Shown here: one piece after another, positions 24,506-37,626 of the stretch
Layout of the letters: each line of letters opens with the position of its first letter
Numbering within the stretch: the first letter of the stretch is position 1
Assembly (NCBI RefSeq): GCF_964275005.1
Contig: NC_092696.1
Span: 25,736,972 to 25,800,971 of the forward strand
Direction: 5' to 3'
Length of the DNA stretch: 64,000 nucleotides
Origin: Diadema setosum
Lineage: Eukaryota > Echinodermata > Echinoidea > Diadematoida > Diadematidae
Notes under the pieces: model-generated
What the model was told of the DNA's origin: nothing
Seen by the model: only the letters and a program-made list of their open reading frames with translations
Databases searched by the model: none
Translations under genes and position numbers: made by a program

Positions 24506-24835
24506 AATGTATTCACAAGAATCCCTTTGAGTGGTTCACAATTTACAAGCATGCTTTTCAGTGAACCTCTCAGTTCTTTCTTTTTTTTTTATCCTCCAAA
24601 CATAACTTTGTATTTTGCCGGTATGCATGTATAATTTCGTATTTGTTAACCATTATCTACCATGTAAAGTCGAATACATGCCTATGTTATATCTTCTGAT
24701 ACATTTCGTGTTATGTTTGACGAAAAAGAAAGAAGGAATGAAATAAATGAAATGAAAATGAAAATGAATGAATAAATGAATGTGTGCAACCTCACGTCTC
24801 TGAGACGTCGCCTTTAACCACTCGGCCATACGTCT
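24370..24835 (-). repeat. tRNA-Leu-like head split by an insertion
   Basis: The B-box half lies at 24,370-24,401 and the A-box half at 24,780-24,835. Together they account for one normal head, separated by the LINE-like fragment. Confidence 0.75.
24402..24779 (+). mobile_element. LINE-like 3' fragment with target duplication
   Basis: A 378 bp insertion is flanked by the 6 bp direct repeat ATGTGT (24,396-24,401 and 24,780-24,785) inside a tRNA-like head of known sequence. It ends in an AATGAAAATGAATGAATAAA-type short-repeat tail, as many LINE 3' ends do, and has an internal A run. No open frame of interest is seen. A 5'-truncated non-LTR insertion is the best reading; a SINE-like origin is possible. 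Confidence 0.6.
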
Positions 24836-25400
24836 CGACGAGAAAATATGAGGAACGTAAACTTATGTATGTGAAAGATGAATCAGGAATCGTTTCGTCC
24901 ACCTTCCATTCTCATTTTCAGTTTTAAGCTGCAAAATTGTCAACCTGATGAGAAGATTTGAAAAAAAATAAAATGTATGATTACTGCAGCTTATTGTCTC
25001 AGCTACAACATACTTAAGATTCAGAGGAAATGAAGCAAAATCAAGTGAGGTAAAAGTGCTTGAGCGTTATCGTCTATGCATGGTTAAAAAAAAAAATCCC
25101 CCCATAGACATAACACATAATCTTCGCTGATTTTGATATCTTGCCTTTAATCACAACTTCTAGTATGATGACGTCATCAAATTAGAAAACATCGACATGG
25201 ACTTGATAGACAATTGTTCAAAGTATAACATATTCAACGTATGTCGTCAGTTTGGTATTGACTGGACGATCAAACACAGGAACATGAGGCAGCGATTAGT
25301 AATCTTCGCTGATTTTGATATCTTGCCTTTAATCACAACTTCTAGTATGATGACGTCATCAAATTAGAAAACATCGACATGAACTTGATAGACAATTGAA

Positions 25401-25588
25401 GGGGTCGATGCAATATAGTGCTAACCCACACAATGTTCATTTTGAGATAATCGCTGTTGAATGTTTGGAAAGTCCATACATTGTATATTGATAAAACATG
25501 AATGCATGCATTTTTTACCATCTTATTGGTTGAATTCAAATATGATATTTTCACGGAGGTTAGAGTGAAGGATAAGGATTATGAAAAT
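25401..25588. other. Spacer not seen elsewhere in the window
   Basis: These roughly 190 bases (from GGGTCGATGCAATATAG to GGATTATGAAAA) do not match any array module that I can recognise. They join the S-type block to long unit L2. Confidence 0.5.
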
Positions 25589-27413
25589 GCTTAATCGTGT
25601 CATTAATTCCCAATCAATGACATCCCTACTATAGGCATATCATAATTTCTCATCTAAAATCAATGGTCTATAGGATTCATGCACCATTACTTGTATAGTG
25701 CATAAACTTTGCTTTTTAAGCTTTGAGTGAAACGTGTCATAGCATAATTCTGTAATTCCATCAGCAGTGATTGACATAATGAAGAAGAAATATATATCAC
25801 ATTGAACGCTTAGAACCTAACGGGGGGGGGGGGGGGTATTATAGCATGATACTCGGTTTTTTACTGCCCAGCTAGATGCCAACAACATCCATCACTCACG
25901 GCTACGCATAGAGAAACAGCCATGGCGAAAATAAAACTTTGCTTTCTCATAGGCACAATGACACAGAACCCCGTCAAACACACTTTTCTTGGCAGGGATG
26001 GACATGAAAAAGTTCATTACTAATACTAAACAGCGTATGCATTCCATTCATGTGGAGCTAGATACCTATATAGCAACATAAAGCCTGTCTTCAACTCCGT
26101 TGATAGAACAATGACAACCTGAAATTTCAAAGAGATGAGCGAGACGCTGTATACACCTGGCCTAGAGTTAATTTATTCAGTTCTCATTCCTACTTCAAGT
26201 TGGGTTATGTTATTGTAATCATTCCCATCTGCAGTATAACAAAACCAAAGTGAGGGAAAAGGGGAGAGAAAAACGAGAGGTGGCAAAAGGAAAACTGCAT
26301 GCACAACTGCAATCCATAGCATTGCGTGTGACAAGTGAAACAAATGTTTTAGTTGTTATAGCAGTGTTTTATGAGCATAAACAGACAAATAGACAGACAA
26401 TGTCAAATTTAAAAACCATCAATTTAATGTCAGAGAAGATGGTAAACAAGATGCATTGAAACCGTAACTAAATCGAACATATTCAGATATAACATTCTTG
26501 AATTAAAAACAAGATAAAGAAAAATAATGTCCACGTCAGGATTAAAAAAAAAAACGCCGCACGAACATGCATTATATTCTTGATGCAAAGTTCCAAGGAT
26601 TGTCTCATTAATTTAAAAGCAATGATTCCCTTACCACCACCAGCACCACACCACAATGACGTCTCTAAAATCAATGGTAGCACATATCATTGTATCTTGC
26701 ATTGAATTAGCTCCCTTTTCCTAAACTACCAGTGAAACGTGCCATATTATATGGTGTAATTCGATCAGTAGTGATTGACTTTAAAGAAGAAAGATAATGC
26801 AACAAATTGAATGCTTACCACATTGCTTATAGGGCTATTCCAGTTTGGTACTGATCTGTTCTATTCTCCCAGATGCCAACAACACATATCACCTATGGCT
26901 AAACTAGTGAAACAGCCATGACGAAAATAAACGACAGAGAACCCTGTCAAAATCACTACACTAATTGGAAAGGTATTGCCCGAAATTCCTCATATAATAT
27001 GAAGCAATATCAAGTCACTTCCTTCCCTGCCTGTCTTTAACTCCGTTTTTGTCAAACAATAACAACCTGGAATTCTAAACAGATAAGCGAGACGCCATAC
27101 ACCTGGACTAGAGTTAATTAATTCAGTTCCCATTCCTGTTAGTTATGTAAACGTACACGTTCCTAAATATCCTGCTACAGTATAACAAGAACAAAATCTA
27201 AATGAAGAGAAAAGGAAAGAGAAAAAGAATGGTAGCAAGCGTGGCACTGTTTCAAGGGGCAATTTACAACATTACGCGTGACAAAATTAATGAAGCAAAC
27301 CCAACCTCCAAACTCCAATACAAAACAAGGGAAATAGAGTAGCTGTGTTCATGACATCAGAGTGAAGCTGAACTGCTGAAAAAAAGAAAAGAAAAAAGAA
27401 ATAAAAGGAAAAA

Positions 27414-27500
27414 GTCCTGCGGGACTCGATTAACTTCTCTCCTTCCGGTCGGGCATTATAAACACGCAGCGTGCTAAGCGATTCTGCCACACGGAAGATC
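27414..27500 (-). repeat. tRNA-Met/Ile-like head, degenerate
   Basis: This is the counterpart of 3,557-3,640, with TTAATCGAGTCCCGC on the B-box side and GCAGAATCGCTTAGCACGC on the A-box side. Confidence 0.5.
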
Positions 27501-28149
27501 CGAAGATCCTGTGCGAAACTTAAATCTATCTATGTATGCTATACACAACACAAATTTACATTGATATTCAGTTTTTTGGCGATATACGTCAAGTGACTGA
27601 TAGCGCTGTTCAACTTCCCACGAGTGGCCGCGTGGATTCGATCAATATACAGTTACAAAGATAAATCGGGAATCGTTTCGACCAGATTCCATTCTCATTT
27701 TCAGTGATCGACAACGAAAATAATGTTAAGTAGCGACTTGAAGTATAATATAATATTGAGAAATATTCGTGAAGTCCAATTCTTTATGCAGTCCTACATA
27801 ATTCAGATGAAATTGTTTCTGTCATGCAACCAATTGAAAATTTCGTGTGGTGTCGGCGTGTCCAAGTAAGTTGATTGGAAAGGATATGTGAATGAATATT
27901 TACCAATAGGTCTTTATATTGTAAAAAAAAAATCAAACATGGCCATGCGGTCTTTTAAGAGCCATCTTCACTTTAACATTTGTAATTTCAAGTCCAAGTT
28001 GCCAGTCAAAGCAATGTGGTCTCCAACACAAAACAAAGGGATATTGTGTGTGTGTGTGTGTGTACGTTTACATGAAAACGTGATTTCTACATGGACGAAG
28101 GTGAATACTCCATAAAAGAAAAAAAGCAAAAGATGTAAGTATTTTGTTT

Positions 28150-28237
28150 CGTGTTCTTATGGGGTTCGAACCCGTACGTGTGCAACCTCACGTATCTTGT
28201 GACGTCGCCTTTATCCTCTCGGCCATACGTCTCGACG
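28150..28237 (-). repeat. tRNA-Leu-like SINE head
   Basis: This is the counterpart of 4,302 with CCGAGAGGATAAAGGCGAC on the A-box side and GGGTTCGAACCCC on the B-box side. The following TG run is shorter than in L1 and L3. Confidence 0.6.
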
Positions 28238-29571
28238 AGAAAATATGAGGAATGTAAACTTATGTATGTGAAAGATGAATCAGGAATCGCTTCGTCCACA
28301 TTCCATTCGCATTTTCAGTTTTTAGCTGCAAAATTATCAACCTGATGAGGAGATTTGAAAAAATAAAATGCATGATTACTGCAGCTTATTGTCTGAGCTA
28401 CCACATACTTAGGTTTCAGAGGAAATGGAGCAAAATCAGCTGAAATAAAGGTGGTGAAACGTTGTCAAGTCAATGCATGGTTTAAAAAAAAAAATCACCT
28501 CCCTTAGACATAACACGTCAACTTGTCTGATTTTGAGTCTTTACCTTTAATCACAATTTGAAGTATGATGGTAAGTCTTCTCGAACTAAGAGTGTGGAAC
28601 GGAAGCTTCTACGTGAAAGATGAATCATGACGATCACCCGTGACCGACACATCTTTAAAGGGATCAGTTATTAGAGGTGGAAGACCTCGTGCCAAGATAT
28701 TGTTTCAGCAATTCCAAAGCAATGATACCCTTACATTTAGGTATACCATAATTTCCCTCTGAAATCATTGGTATTATTCATGTACAATTGCTTGCCTTGT
28801 CCATAAACTTTGCTTTATAAACTTTCAGTGAAAGGTGTTATAACATAATTCTGTAACGCCATTAGCAGTGATTGACTACATAAATAAAGATATATCAAAT
28901 TGAACGCTTAGCGCGTATAAAAGGGGGATTTTAGCCTGATGTTGTGTTATTCACTGCTCAGATACCAACAACACTCATCACCTACGGTTACGTATAGAGA
29001 AATAGCCATGGCGAAAATAAGGTTTTCCTTTTCTTTGGCAGATAGACACACAACCCCTTTGAACACACTATAATTGACATGGAGGGACATGAAAAAGTTC
29101 ATTACTACTACTAAACAGTGATGCCTTCTACTCATGTGGCACAAGATACCTCTATAGCAGCATAAAACCTGTCTACAATTCCGTTATTGGGTCAAACAAT
29201 AGCAACCTGGAATTTCAAAGAGACGAGCGAGACGCCATACACCTGTCCTAGAGTTAATTTATTCAGTTGCCATTCCTGCTCCAGTTGAGTTATGTAAATT
29301 ATTTTCCGACCTGTCTTGTGCAGTGTAACAGGAACAAACGTAGAGAAAAGGAAAGAGAAAACGAAAGGTGGCAAGCGGGGCACTGTATATCAAGGGCAAT
29401 TTACAACATTACGTATGATAAATGAAGCAAATCCAACCTCCAGCCTCCGACAAAAAAAAAAAAAGGGAACTTGAGTGACTGTGTGTCGTGGGGTAATGAC
29501 ATCGGAATGAGGCTGAACTGCCAAAAGAAAAACAAAGAAAGAGAGAGAGAGAGAGAAAAAAAAAATAATAG

Positions 29572-29660
29572 CGTCCTGCGGGTCCCGAACATCTCGTCCT
29601 AAGGTAGTGCATAATGACCATGCAGCGCGCTAAGCGACTATAAAGCCACACGGCTGTCCC
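29572..29660 (-). repeat. tRNA-Met/Ile-like head, first Y module of L2
   Basis: It is identical in the main boxes to 12,262-12,350, including the weakened GTTCGGGACCCGC, which ties L2 to unit Q1. Confidence 0.55.
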
Positions 29661-30187
29661 GAAGATTGGATGTGAAATTCATATCTTTGTATCATTTACA
29701 ACATGAAAAAGTTCATTACTACTACTAAACAGTGATGCCTTCCATTCATGTGGCACGAGATACCTCTATAGCAACATAAAACCTGTCTACAACTCCGTTA
29801 TTGGGTCAAACAATAACAACCTGGAATTTCAAAGAGATGAGCGAGACGCCATACACCTGGACTAGAGTTAATCAATTCAGCTCCCATTCCTGCCAGTTAT
29901 CTAAACGTACATGTTCCTACCTATCCTGTTACAATATTACAAGAACCAATGAAGAGAAAAGGAAAGAGCAAACGAAAGGTGGCAAGCGGGACACTGTAAC
30001 AAGGGGCAATTTACAACATTAAGTGTGACAAAATTAATGAAGCAAACCCAATCTCCAAACTCCAATACAAAACGAGGGAAATAGAGCAGCCGTGTTCACG
30101 GGTTACGTATACTTGGTAAAATAATACGATAAATGACATCGGAGTAAAGCTGAATTGCCGGAAAAAAAAAAAAAAGAAAGAGATAAC

Positions 30188-30270
30188 TTCCGCGGGAGTC
30201 GAACTTCTCGCCTTCCGGTATGGCGTTATGAACACCCAGCGCGCTAAGCGATTACGCCATATGGCTGTCC
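30188..30270 (-). repeat. tRNA-Met/Ile-like head, second Y module of L2
   Basis: It has TGGCGTAATCGCTTAGCGCG, GTGTTCATAACGCC and AAGTTCGACTCCCGC on the minus strand. Base changes in the last part give CGCGGAAG after box B. Confidence 0.6.
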
Positions 30271-30604
30271 TGGAGATTCTATGCGAAACTTAAATGTATG
30301 ATTATACTGTCGTGACAGTGCTGACTGAGATGGCGCTATTCAACTTCCCACAAGTGGCCGCGTGGATTCGACCAATATACAGTTGCAAAGAACAATCGGG
30401 AATCATTCCGTACAGATTGCATTCTCATTTTCAGTTTTTAACTACAAAATTGTCGACCTGATGAGGAGATTTGAAAATATAAAATGCATGATGACTGCAG
30501 CTTATTGTCTCAGCTACAACATATTTATGTTTCAGAGGAAATGGAGCAAAATCAGATGAGGTAAAGGTGCTTAAACGTTGTCAAGTCAATGCATGGTTTG
30601 AAAA

Positions 30605-31708
30605 AAAAATCACCTCCCATAGACATAACACGTAAACTTGTCTGATTTTGAGTCTTTAGCTTTAATCACAATTTCTAGTATGATGACGTCATCATATATC
30701 AAAACCATCACATGGACTTGAGAGGCAAATGTTCAAAGTACAACATATCTGAATTTGGGATAATATTGAGCTTAAACAACAGAGATACGAGCAAATGAAT
30801 GTCAGAAACAGTACCTCAAAAAAATCAATTCCACTTTTTTTATATAAAATGACGATTTGATGACGTCATCGCGTTTCTCTGGCAATATTGGTACTTGGAA
30901 TGTTATTTACAATTCATATGCTTTTGTAATATGCAATAGAAATATAGGGTCAACGGACGATTTAAAGAGCTATGACGAAATAAACAAAGACATGTTTTTT
31001 CACTATATTTGCAGAAAGACGCGCGTGCGGAATTTCAACTTTGACGCCTGTGCATTCCTTTGTTATGGGTCGAAATCGATCGGAAATCAATGGATACTGT
31101 TACTCAAAGTATCAGGAATCCAAATCAGTCAAAAAAATTGCATTTCCATGTTTCTTAAGCGCTCTGCGCGCGAAATTGCGCGGACGGACGCGCACGCGAG
31201 AAAATGTTTGAAACGCTTATAATTGTCTGAAACTTCGAGATTTCCCATTGGGAAGTCGTTTTGAGCCTTTTAAAATTTTGACGCGCGCTTACGCGCGCCT
31301 AATGATGACCTGGGTAACTAGCGTTAGAAAGTAAGATAGAGCGTGACCTGAACTTTATGTCCAGCGAAAATGATACAGAAATGACATCTAGTTATGAAGT
31401 TATGATTGATCATGTGACAAGGTCCGAAAATCACAAAATGGCGCCTAGATGACGTCATAGATATGTTACTGTCATGAAAACCTTATTGTGGCTAGATATT
31501 GTTATGAGACATGTTGACTGAAAATGTCATGTCATTCCGTGATGTCATTGTTGAGATATTGACGACACAAAATGTGGCAGAAAGAAAGAAGAATAAAAAA
31601 CGAGATATGAAACTCGTCACACTGAAGACGAGTTAGGTGATACGCTTGGGGTCATCAGATGTCGGTCATCCGTGATCGACAAAGAAAAGAATGTAATATA
31701 GCACCTTG
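30605..31708. repeat. C module, copy 7
   Basis: This is a full copy with octamers near 30,682, 30,859 and 31,451. The last part is the sequence that corresponds to base 1 of the window at 31,294. Confidence 0.85.
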
Positions 31709-31845
31709 AAGTTATAATGAGATACTTAGTTGAACTTTTTTGGGGGCCTACATTTATTATTCAGATCACATTTGTTTTTCTGTCACACAAACTATGTGGA
31801 AATTCTGTGCGTGTACGACTAAGTCGATTTACGGACTTTTTGAGA

Positions 31846-32392
31846 ATCAATTGCGCGGCCGAGCCCCGCAATTTAGTCCATTTACACTGCCGGGCTCGGC
31901 CGCGCTTTTGATTCAAACCTTTCAATATTTTGTCGTAGTGGCGCTCTACTTGTAAACAAACGCAATTTGGTATTGTCTGGTTTTCAGATCCTTTGGCAAC
32001 TGAATTCCGTGGCGACGAAGTCGCCGTTCGGGCAAAGGCCTTTGCCGAAGGAGAAAATCCTTTGCAGGACAAAACCACCTTAAACTATACTAGTTTTCGA
32101 CGTTGAAGTGGTTAATATCCTGAATAGCGAAATAGTACAGGCGAGTGTTTGGAAGCCACAATAAAATTGGCCGCGCATTTAGCCCAGTTTGCGTTTACAC
32201 TGAGAAAAAGGCCGGGCGCGACCGCGGCTCAGCCGCGGCCGAGACCACATTAGCGTGGCCTAATGCGAGGCCATTTTGGCCCCGCATTTGGCCTTTTGCG
32301 CGTTTACACCGAAATGAAGGCGGTCTCGGCGCGGCCGAGCCGCGGCCGAACCTCGCACTGTAAACGGGATCCAAGTGATCCTCGGCACGTAC
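31846..32392. mobile_element. GC-rich TIR element, left end missing
   Basis: This is the second copy of the element at 548-1,169. It starts at CAATTGCGCGGCCGAGCC and keeps the right TIR ending ACGTAC. Confidence 0.6.
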
Positions 32393-34765
32393 AAATAAAA
32401 CATGACAATTAAGTGTTTATAACCATCCTGGCTTTAACAGTGGCCTTTTAAAATATGACCTTTGACCATTATTTACATAACCAATATGACTCCCTCTCAT
32501 CTTGCTATCATAGTGATCAGTTCAAAGAGCTCTTACAGCATACAAGCCTGTGAGATTTACAAGCAGTAAATCCAATGAAGCCTCCGATACAAAACAAGGG
32601 ATATAGAGCAAGTGAGTCTGTTTACATGAGAATGTGATTTATACCTGGACGAAAGTGATATCTCAATTAAAGAGAAAAGGGCAAAAGAAAAACGGGCCAA
32701 ACGTACGGCTCCAGCGAAAGAGACATCGCCTTTAACCATGTAACTATAGGTCTCCTCCAACTAAGAGTACACTTCGAACGTAAGCTTATACGTGAATGAT
32801 AATTTATGACGATCTCACATGATCGACACACATTCATAGGGGACAGTTAGAAGTGGAAGGTGTGCTTAATCGTTTCATTAATTCCTAATCAATGACAATC
32901 CTACTATAGGCATGTCATAATTTCTCATCTAAAATCAATGGCCTATAGGACTCATGCACCATTACTTGTATCGTGCATATACTTTGTTTTTTAAGCTTTG
33001 AGTGAAACGTGTCATAACATAATTCTGTAATTCCATCAGCAGTGATTGACATAATAAAGAAGAAAGATATATCACCGTATTGAACGCTTAGAACCTAACC
33101 GGGGGAGGGGGGTATTATAGCATAATACTCGGTTCTTTACTGGCCAGATGCCAACAACACCCATCACCCACGGCTACGCATAGAGAAACAGCCATGGCGA
33201 AAATAAAACTTTGCTTTCTCATAGGCACAATGACACAAAACCCCATCAAACACACTTTTATTGGCAGGGATGGACATGAAAAAGTTCATTACTAATACTA
33301 AACAGCGTATGCATTCCATTCATGTGGAGCGAGATACCTCTATAGCAACATAAAGCCTGTCTTCAACTCCGTTGATCGAACAATGACAACCTGAAATTTC
33401 AAAGAGATGAGCGAGACGCTATATACACCTGGCCTAGAGTTAATTTATTCAGTTCTCATTCCTACTTCAAGTTGGGTTATGTCATTGTAATCATTCCCAT
33501 CTGCAGTATAACAAATCCAAAATGAGGGAAAAGGGGAGAGAAAAACGAGAGGTGGCAAAAGAAAAAATGCATGCACAACTGCAATCCACATCATTGCGTG
33601 TGACAAGTGAAGCAAATGTATTAGTTGTTATAGCAGTGTTTTATGAGCATAAACAGGCAAATTGCTTTATAGACAGACAATGTCAAATTTAAAAACAATC
33701 AATTTAATGTCAGAGAAGATGGTAAACAAGATGCATTGAAACTGTAACTAAATCGCTGCTCTTTTACTCGGTCACGGAACGTCCAACTTTATATCCAACA
33801 AAAAAAAAAATGTTAGGGGAAAGAAACAAATTTAGATATAACATTCTTAAATTAAAAACAAGGAAAAGAAAATGTCCACGTCAGGATTAAAAAAAAAAAA
33901 AACTCCGCACGAACATGCATTATATTCTAGATGGGAATACGGTCTTGATGCAAAGGTCCAATGATTGTCTCATTACTTTAAAAGCAATCTATGGTTCCCT
34001 TACCATCACCAGTACCACACCACAACGACGTCTCTAAAATCAATGGTAGCACATTTATCATTGCATCGTGCATTAACTCCCTTTTCCTAAACTACCAATG
34101 GAACGTGTCATATTATTGTGTATTTCGATCAGTAGTGACTGACTTTGAAGAAGAAAGATAATGCAAAAAATTGAACGCTTACCACATTACTTATAGGGCT
34201 ATTCCAGTTTGGTACTGATCTGTTCTATTCTCCCAAATGCCAACAACATATGTCACCTATGGCTAAACTAGTGAAACAGCCATGACGAAAATAAACGACA
34301 GAGAACCCCGTCATAATCACTACGCTTGGAAAGGTGTTGCCCAAAATTCCTCATTATGAAGCAATATCAAGTCACTTCCTTCCCTGCCTGTCTTTAACTC
34401 CGTTATTTGGTCAAACAATAACAACCTGGAATTCCAAAGAGATCAGCGAGACGCCATGCACCTGGACTAGAGTTAATTAATTCAGTTCCCATTCCTGTTA
34501 GTTATGTAAATGTACACGTTCCTAAATATCCTGCTACAGTATAACAAGAACAAATGAAGAGAAAAGGAAAGAGAAAACGAATGGTGGCAAGCGGGGCACT
34601 GTTTCAAGGGGCAATTTACAACATTACGTGTGACAAAATTAATGAAGCAAATCCAACCTCCAAACTCCAATACAAAACAAGGGAAATAGAGTAGCTGTGT
34701 TCATGACATCAGTGTGAAGCTGAACTGCTGAAAAAAAAAAGAAAAAAGAAATAAAAGGAAAAAGT

Positions 34766-34851
34766 CTTGCGGGACTCGATTAACTTCTCTCCTTCCGGTC
34801 GGGCATTATAAACACGCAGCGTGCTAAGCGATTCTGCCACACGGAAGATCC
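34766..34851 (-). repeat. tRNA-Met/Ile-like head, degenerate
   Basis: It is the counterpart of 3,557-3,640 in L3, with the same weak boxes. Confidence 0.5.
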
Positions 34852-35380
34852 GAAGATCCTGTGCGAAACTTAAATCTATCTATGTATGCTATACACAACA
34901 CAAATTTACATTGATATTCAGTTTTTTGGCGATATACGTAAAGTGACTGATAGCGCTATTCAACTTCCCACGAGTGGTCGCGAGGATTCGATCAATATAC
35001 AGTTGCAAAGATAAATCGGGAATCGTTTCGACCAGATTCCATTCTCATTTTCAGTGATCGACAGCGAAAATAATGTTAAGTTGCGACTTGAAGTAATATT
35101 ATTGAGAAATATTCGTGAAGTCCAATTCTTTATACAGTCCTACATAATTCAGATGAAATTGTTTCTGTCATGCAACCAATTGAAAATTTCGTGTGGTGTC
35201 ACCGTGTCCAAGTAAGTTGATTGGAAATGATATGTGAATGAATATTTACCAATAGGTCTTCATATTGTTAAAAAAAATCAAGCATGGCCATGCTGTCTTT
35301 TAAGAGTCATCTTCACTTTGTAATTTCAAGTCCAAGTTGCCAGTCAAAGCAATGTGGTCTCCAACACAAAACAAAGGGAT

Positions 35381-35385
<5 letters not shown>

Positions 35386-35413
<28 letters not shown>

Positions 35414-35425
35414 CTGTGTGTGTGT
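35386..35425. repeat. (TG)n microsatellite
   Basis: It corresponds to the TG run at 4,179 in L1, with a similar CC break. Confidence 0.85.
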
Positions 35426-35502
35426 ACGTTTACATGAAAACGTGCTTTCTACATGGACGAAGGTGAATACTCCATAAAAAAAAAAGATATACGTATTTTG
35501 TT

Positions 35503-35592
35503 TCGTGCTCTTATGGGTTCGAACCCGTACGTGTGCAACCTCACGTCTCTTGTGACGTCGCCTTTATCCTCTCGGCCATGTACGTCTTGACG
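35503..35592 (-). repeat. tRNA-Leu-like SINE head
   Basis: It is the counterpart of 4,302-4,391, one G shorter next to box B. Confidence 0.6.
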
Positions 35593-36666
35593 AGAAAATA
35601 TGAGGAACGTAAGCTTATATGTGAAAGATGATTCAGGAATCGTTTGGTCCACATTCCATTCTCATTTTCAGTTTTTAGCTGCAAAATTATCAACCTGACG
35701 AGGAGATTTGAAAAAAATAAAATGCATGATCACTGCAGCTTATTGTCTCAGCTACCACATACATAAGTTTCAGAGGAAATGGAGCAAAATCAGCTGAGGT
35801 AAAGGTGCTTAAACGTTGTCAAGTCAATGCATGGTTAAAAAAAAATCACCTCCCATAGACATAACACGTCAACTTGTCTGATTTTGAGTCTTTACCTTTA
35901 ATCACAATTTGAAGTATGATGGTAAGTCTACTCGAACGAAGAGTGTGGAACGGAAGCTTCTACGTGAAAGATGAATCATGACGATCACCCGTGACCGACA
36001 CATCTTCAAAGGGATCAGTTATTAGAAGTGGAAGCCCTCGTGCCAAGATATTGTCTCAGCAATTCCAAAGCAATGATACCCTTACATTTAGGTATACCAT
36101 AATTTCCCTCTGAAATCAATGGTATTATTCATGTACAATTGCTTGCCTTGTCCATAAACTTTGCTTTACAAACTTTCAGTGCAATGTGTCATAACATAAT
36201 TCTGTAACTTCATTAGCAGTGATTGACTAGATAAATAAAGATAATATCAAATTGAACGCTTAGCGCGTATAACTAAGGGGGATTTTAGCCTGATGCTCTG
36301 TTGTTCACTGCTCAGATACCAACAACACTCCTCACCTACGGCTACGTATAGAGAAACAGCCATGACGAAAATAAGTTTTTCCTTTTCTTTAGCAGATAGA
36401 CACACAACCCCTTTAAACACACTATAATTCACATGGAGGAACAAGAAAAGGTTCATTACTACTACTAAACAGTGATGCCTTCTACTCATGTGGCACAAGA
36501 TACCTCTATAGCAACATAAAACCTGTCTACAATTCCGTTCTTGGGTCAAACAATAACAACCTGGAATTTCAAAGAGATGAGCGAGACGCCATACACCTGG
36601 TCTAGAGTTAATCTATTCAGTTGCCATTCGTGCTCCAGTTGAGTTAGAGAGAGAAAAAAAATAATA

Positions 36667-36745
36667 GCGTCCTGCGGGTCTCGAAGGTAGTGCACAATGA
36701 CCATGGAGCGCGCTAAGCGACTATAAAGCTACACGGCTGTCCCGA
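36667..36745 (-). repeat. tRNA-Met/Ile-like head with internal deletion
   Basis: It is the counterpart of 5,721-5,795 and has the same 14-base loss. The body that should follow on the minus strand is deleted in this unit. Confidence 0.55.
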
Positions 36746-37207
36746 AGATTGGATGTGAAATTCATATCTTTATATCATTTACAACATGAAAAGGTTCATT
36801 ACTACTACTAAACAGTGATGCCTTCCATTTATGACAACCTGAAATTTCAAAGAGATGAGCGAGACGCCATACACCTGGACTAGAGTTAATCAATTCAGCT
36901 CCCATTCCTGCCAGTTATCTAGACGTACATGTTCCTACCTATCCTGTTACAATATAACAAGAGCCAATGAAGAGAAAAGGAAAGAGCAAACGAAAGGTGG
37001 CAAGCGGGACACTGTAACAAGGGGCAATTTACAACATTAAGTGTGACAAAATTAATGAAGCAAACCCAATGTCCAAACTCCAATACAAAACAAGGGAAAT
37101 AGAGCAGCCGTGTTCACGGGTTACGTACACTTAATAAAATAATATGATAAATGACATCGGAGTAAAGCTGAATTGCCGAAAAAAAAAGAAAAAGAAAAAA
37201 CGGGAAA

Positions 37208-37291
37208 AATCCTGCGGGAGTCGAACTTCTCTCCTTCCGGTATGGCATTATGAACACTCAGCGCGCTAAGCGATTACGCCAAACGGCTGTC
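37208..37291 (-). repeat. tRNA-Met/Ile-like SINE head
   Basis: It is the counterpart of 6,327-6,410 with TTTGGCGTAATCGCTTAGCG on the A-box side. Confidence 0.6.
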
Positions 37292-37626
37292 CTGAAGACC
37301 GAGTGCGAAACTTAAATGTATAATAATACTGTCGTGACTGGTTGACTTGTGATGGCGCTATTCAACTTCTCACAAGTGGCAGCGTGGATTCGATCAATAT
37401 ACAGTTGCAAAGATAAATTGGGAATCGTTCTGTACAGATTGCATTCTCATTTTCACTTTTAAACTACAAAATTATCAACCTAATGAGGAGATTTGAAAAC
37501 ATAAAATGCACGATTACTAAAGCTTATTGTCTCAGCTACAACATACGTATGTTTCAGAGGAAATGGAGCAAAATCAGATGAGGTAAAGGTGCTTAAACGT
37601 TGTCAAGTCAATGCATGGTTTAAAAA

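Larger units (their letters stand above)
22534..25400. repeat. Third S-type unit, rearranged
   Basis: An S module starts near 22,655, is broken by a 446 bp TIR element, resumes at 23,417 and passes a tRNA-Leu-like head (23,674). It then re-enters another S module (about 24,080) with a second tRNA-Leu-like head that is split by a LINE-like insertion. After a body it ends in a direct duplication of about 95 bp: the TCTTCGCTGATTTTGATATC block occurs near 25,122 and again near 25,303. No gene is seen. Confidence 0.8.
25589..31706. repeat. Long unit L2 (diverged copy, lacks the GC-rich element)
   Basis: It aligns with L1 from about 1,645 to 7,845 and with L3, but with many more small differences than L1 shows to L3, so it is the older branch. 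It lacks the 421-1,640 part, including the GC-rich TIR element. It retains both full Y modules that L3 has partly lost. From 29,466 it matches unit Q1. No gene is seen. Confidence 0.82.
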
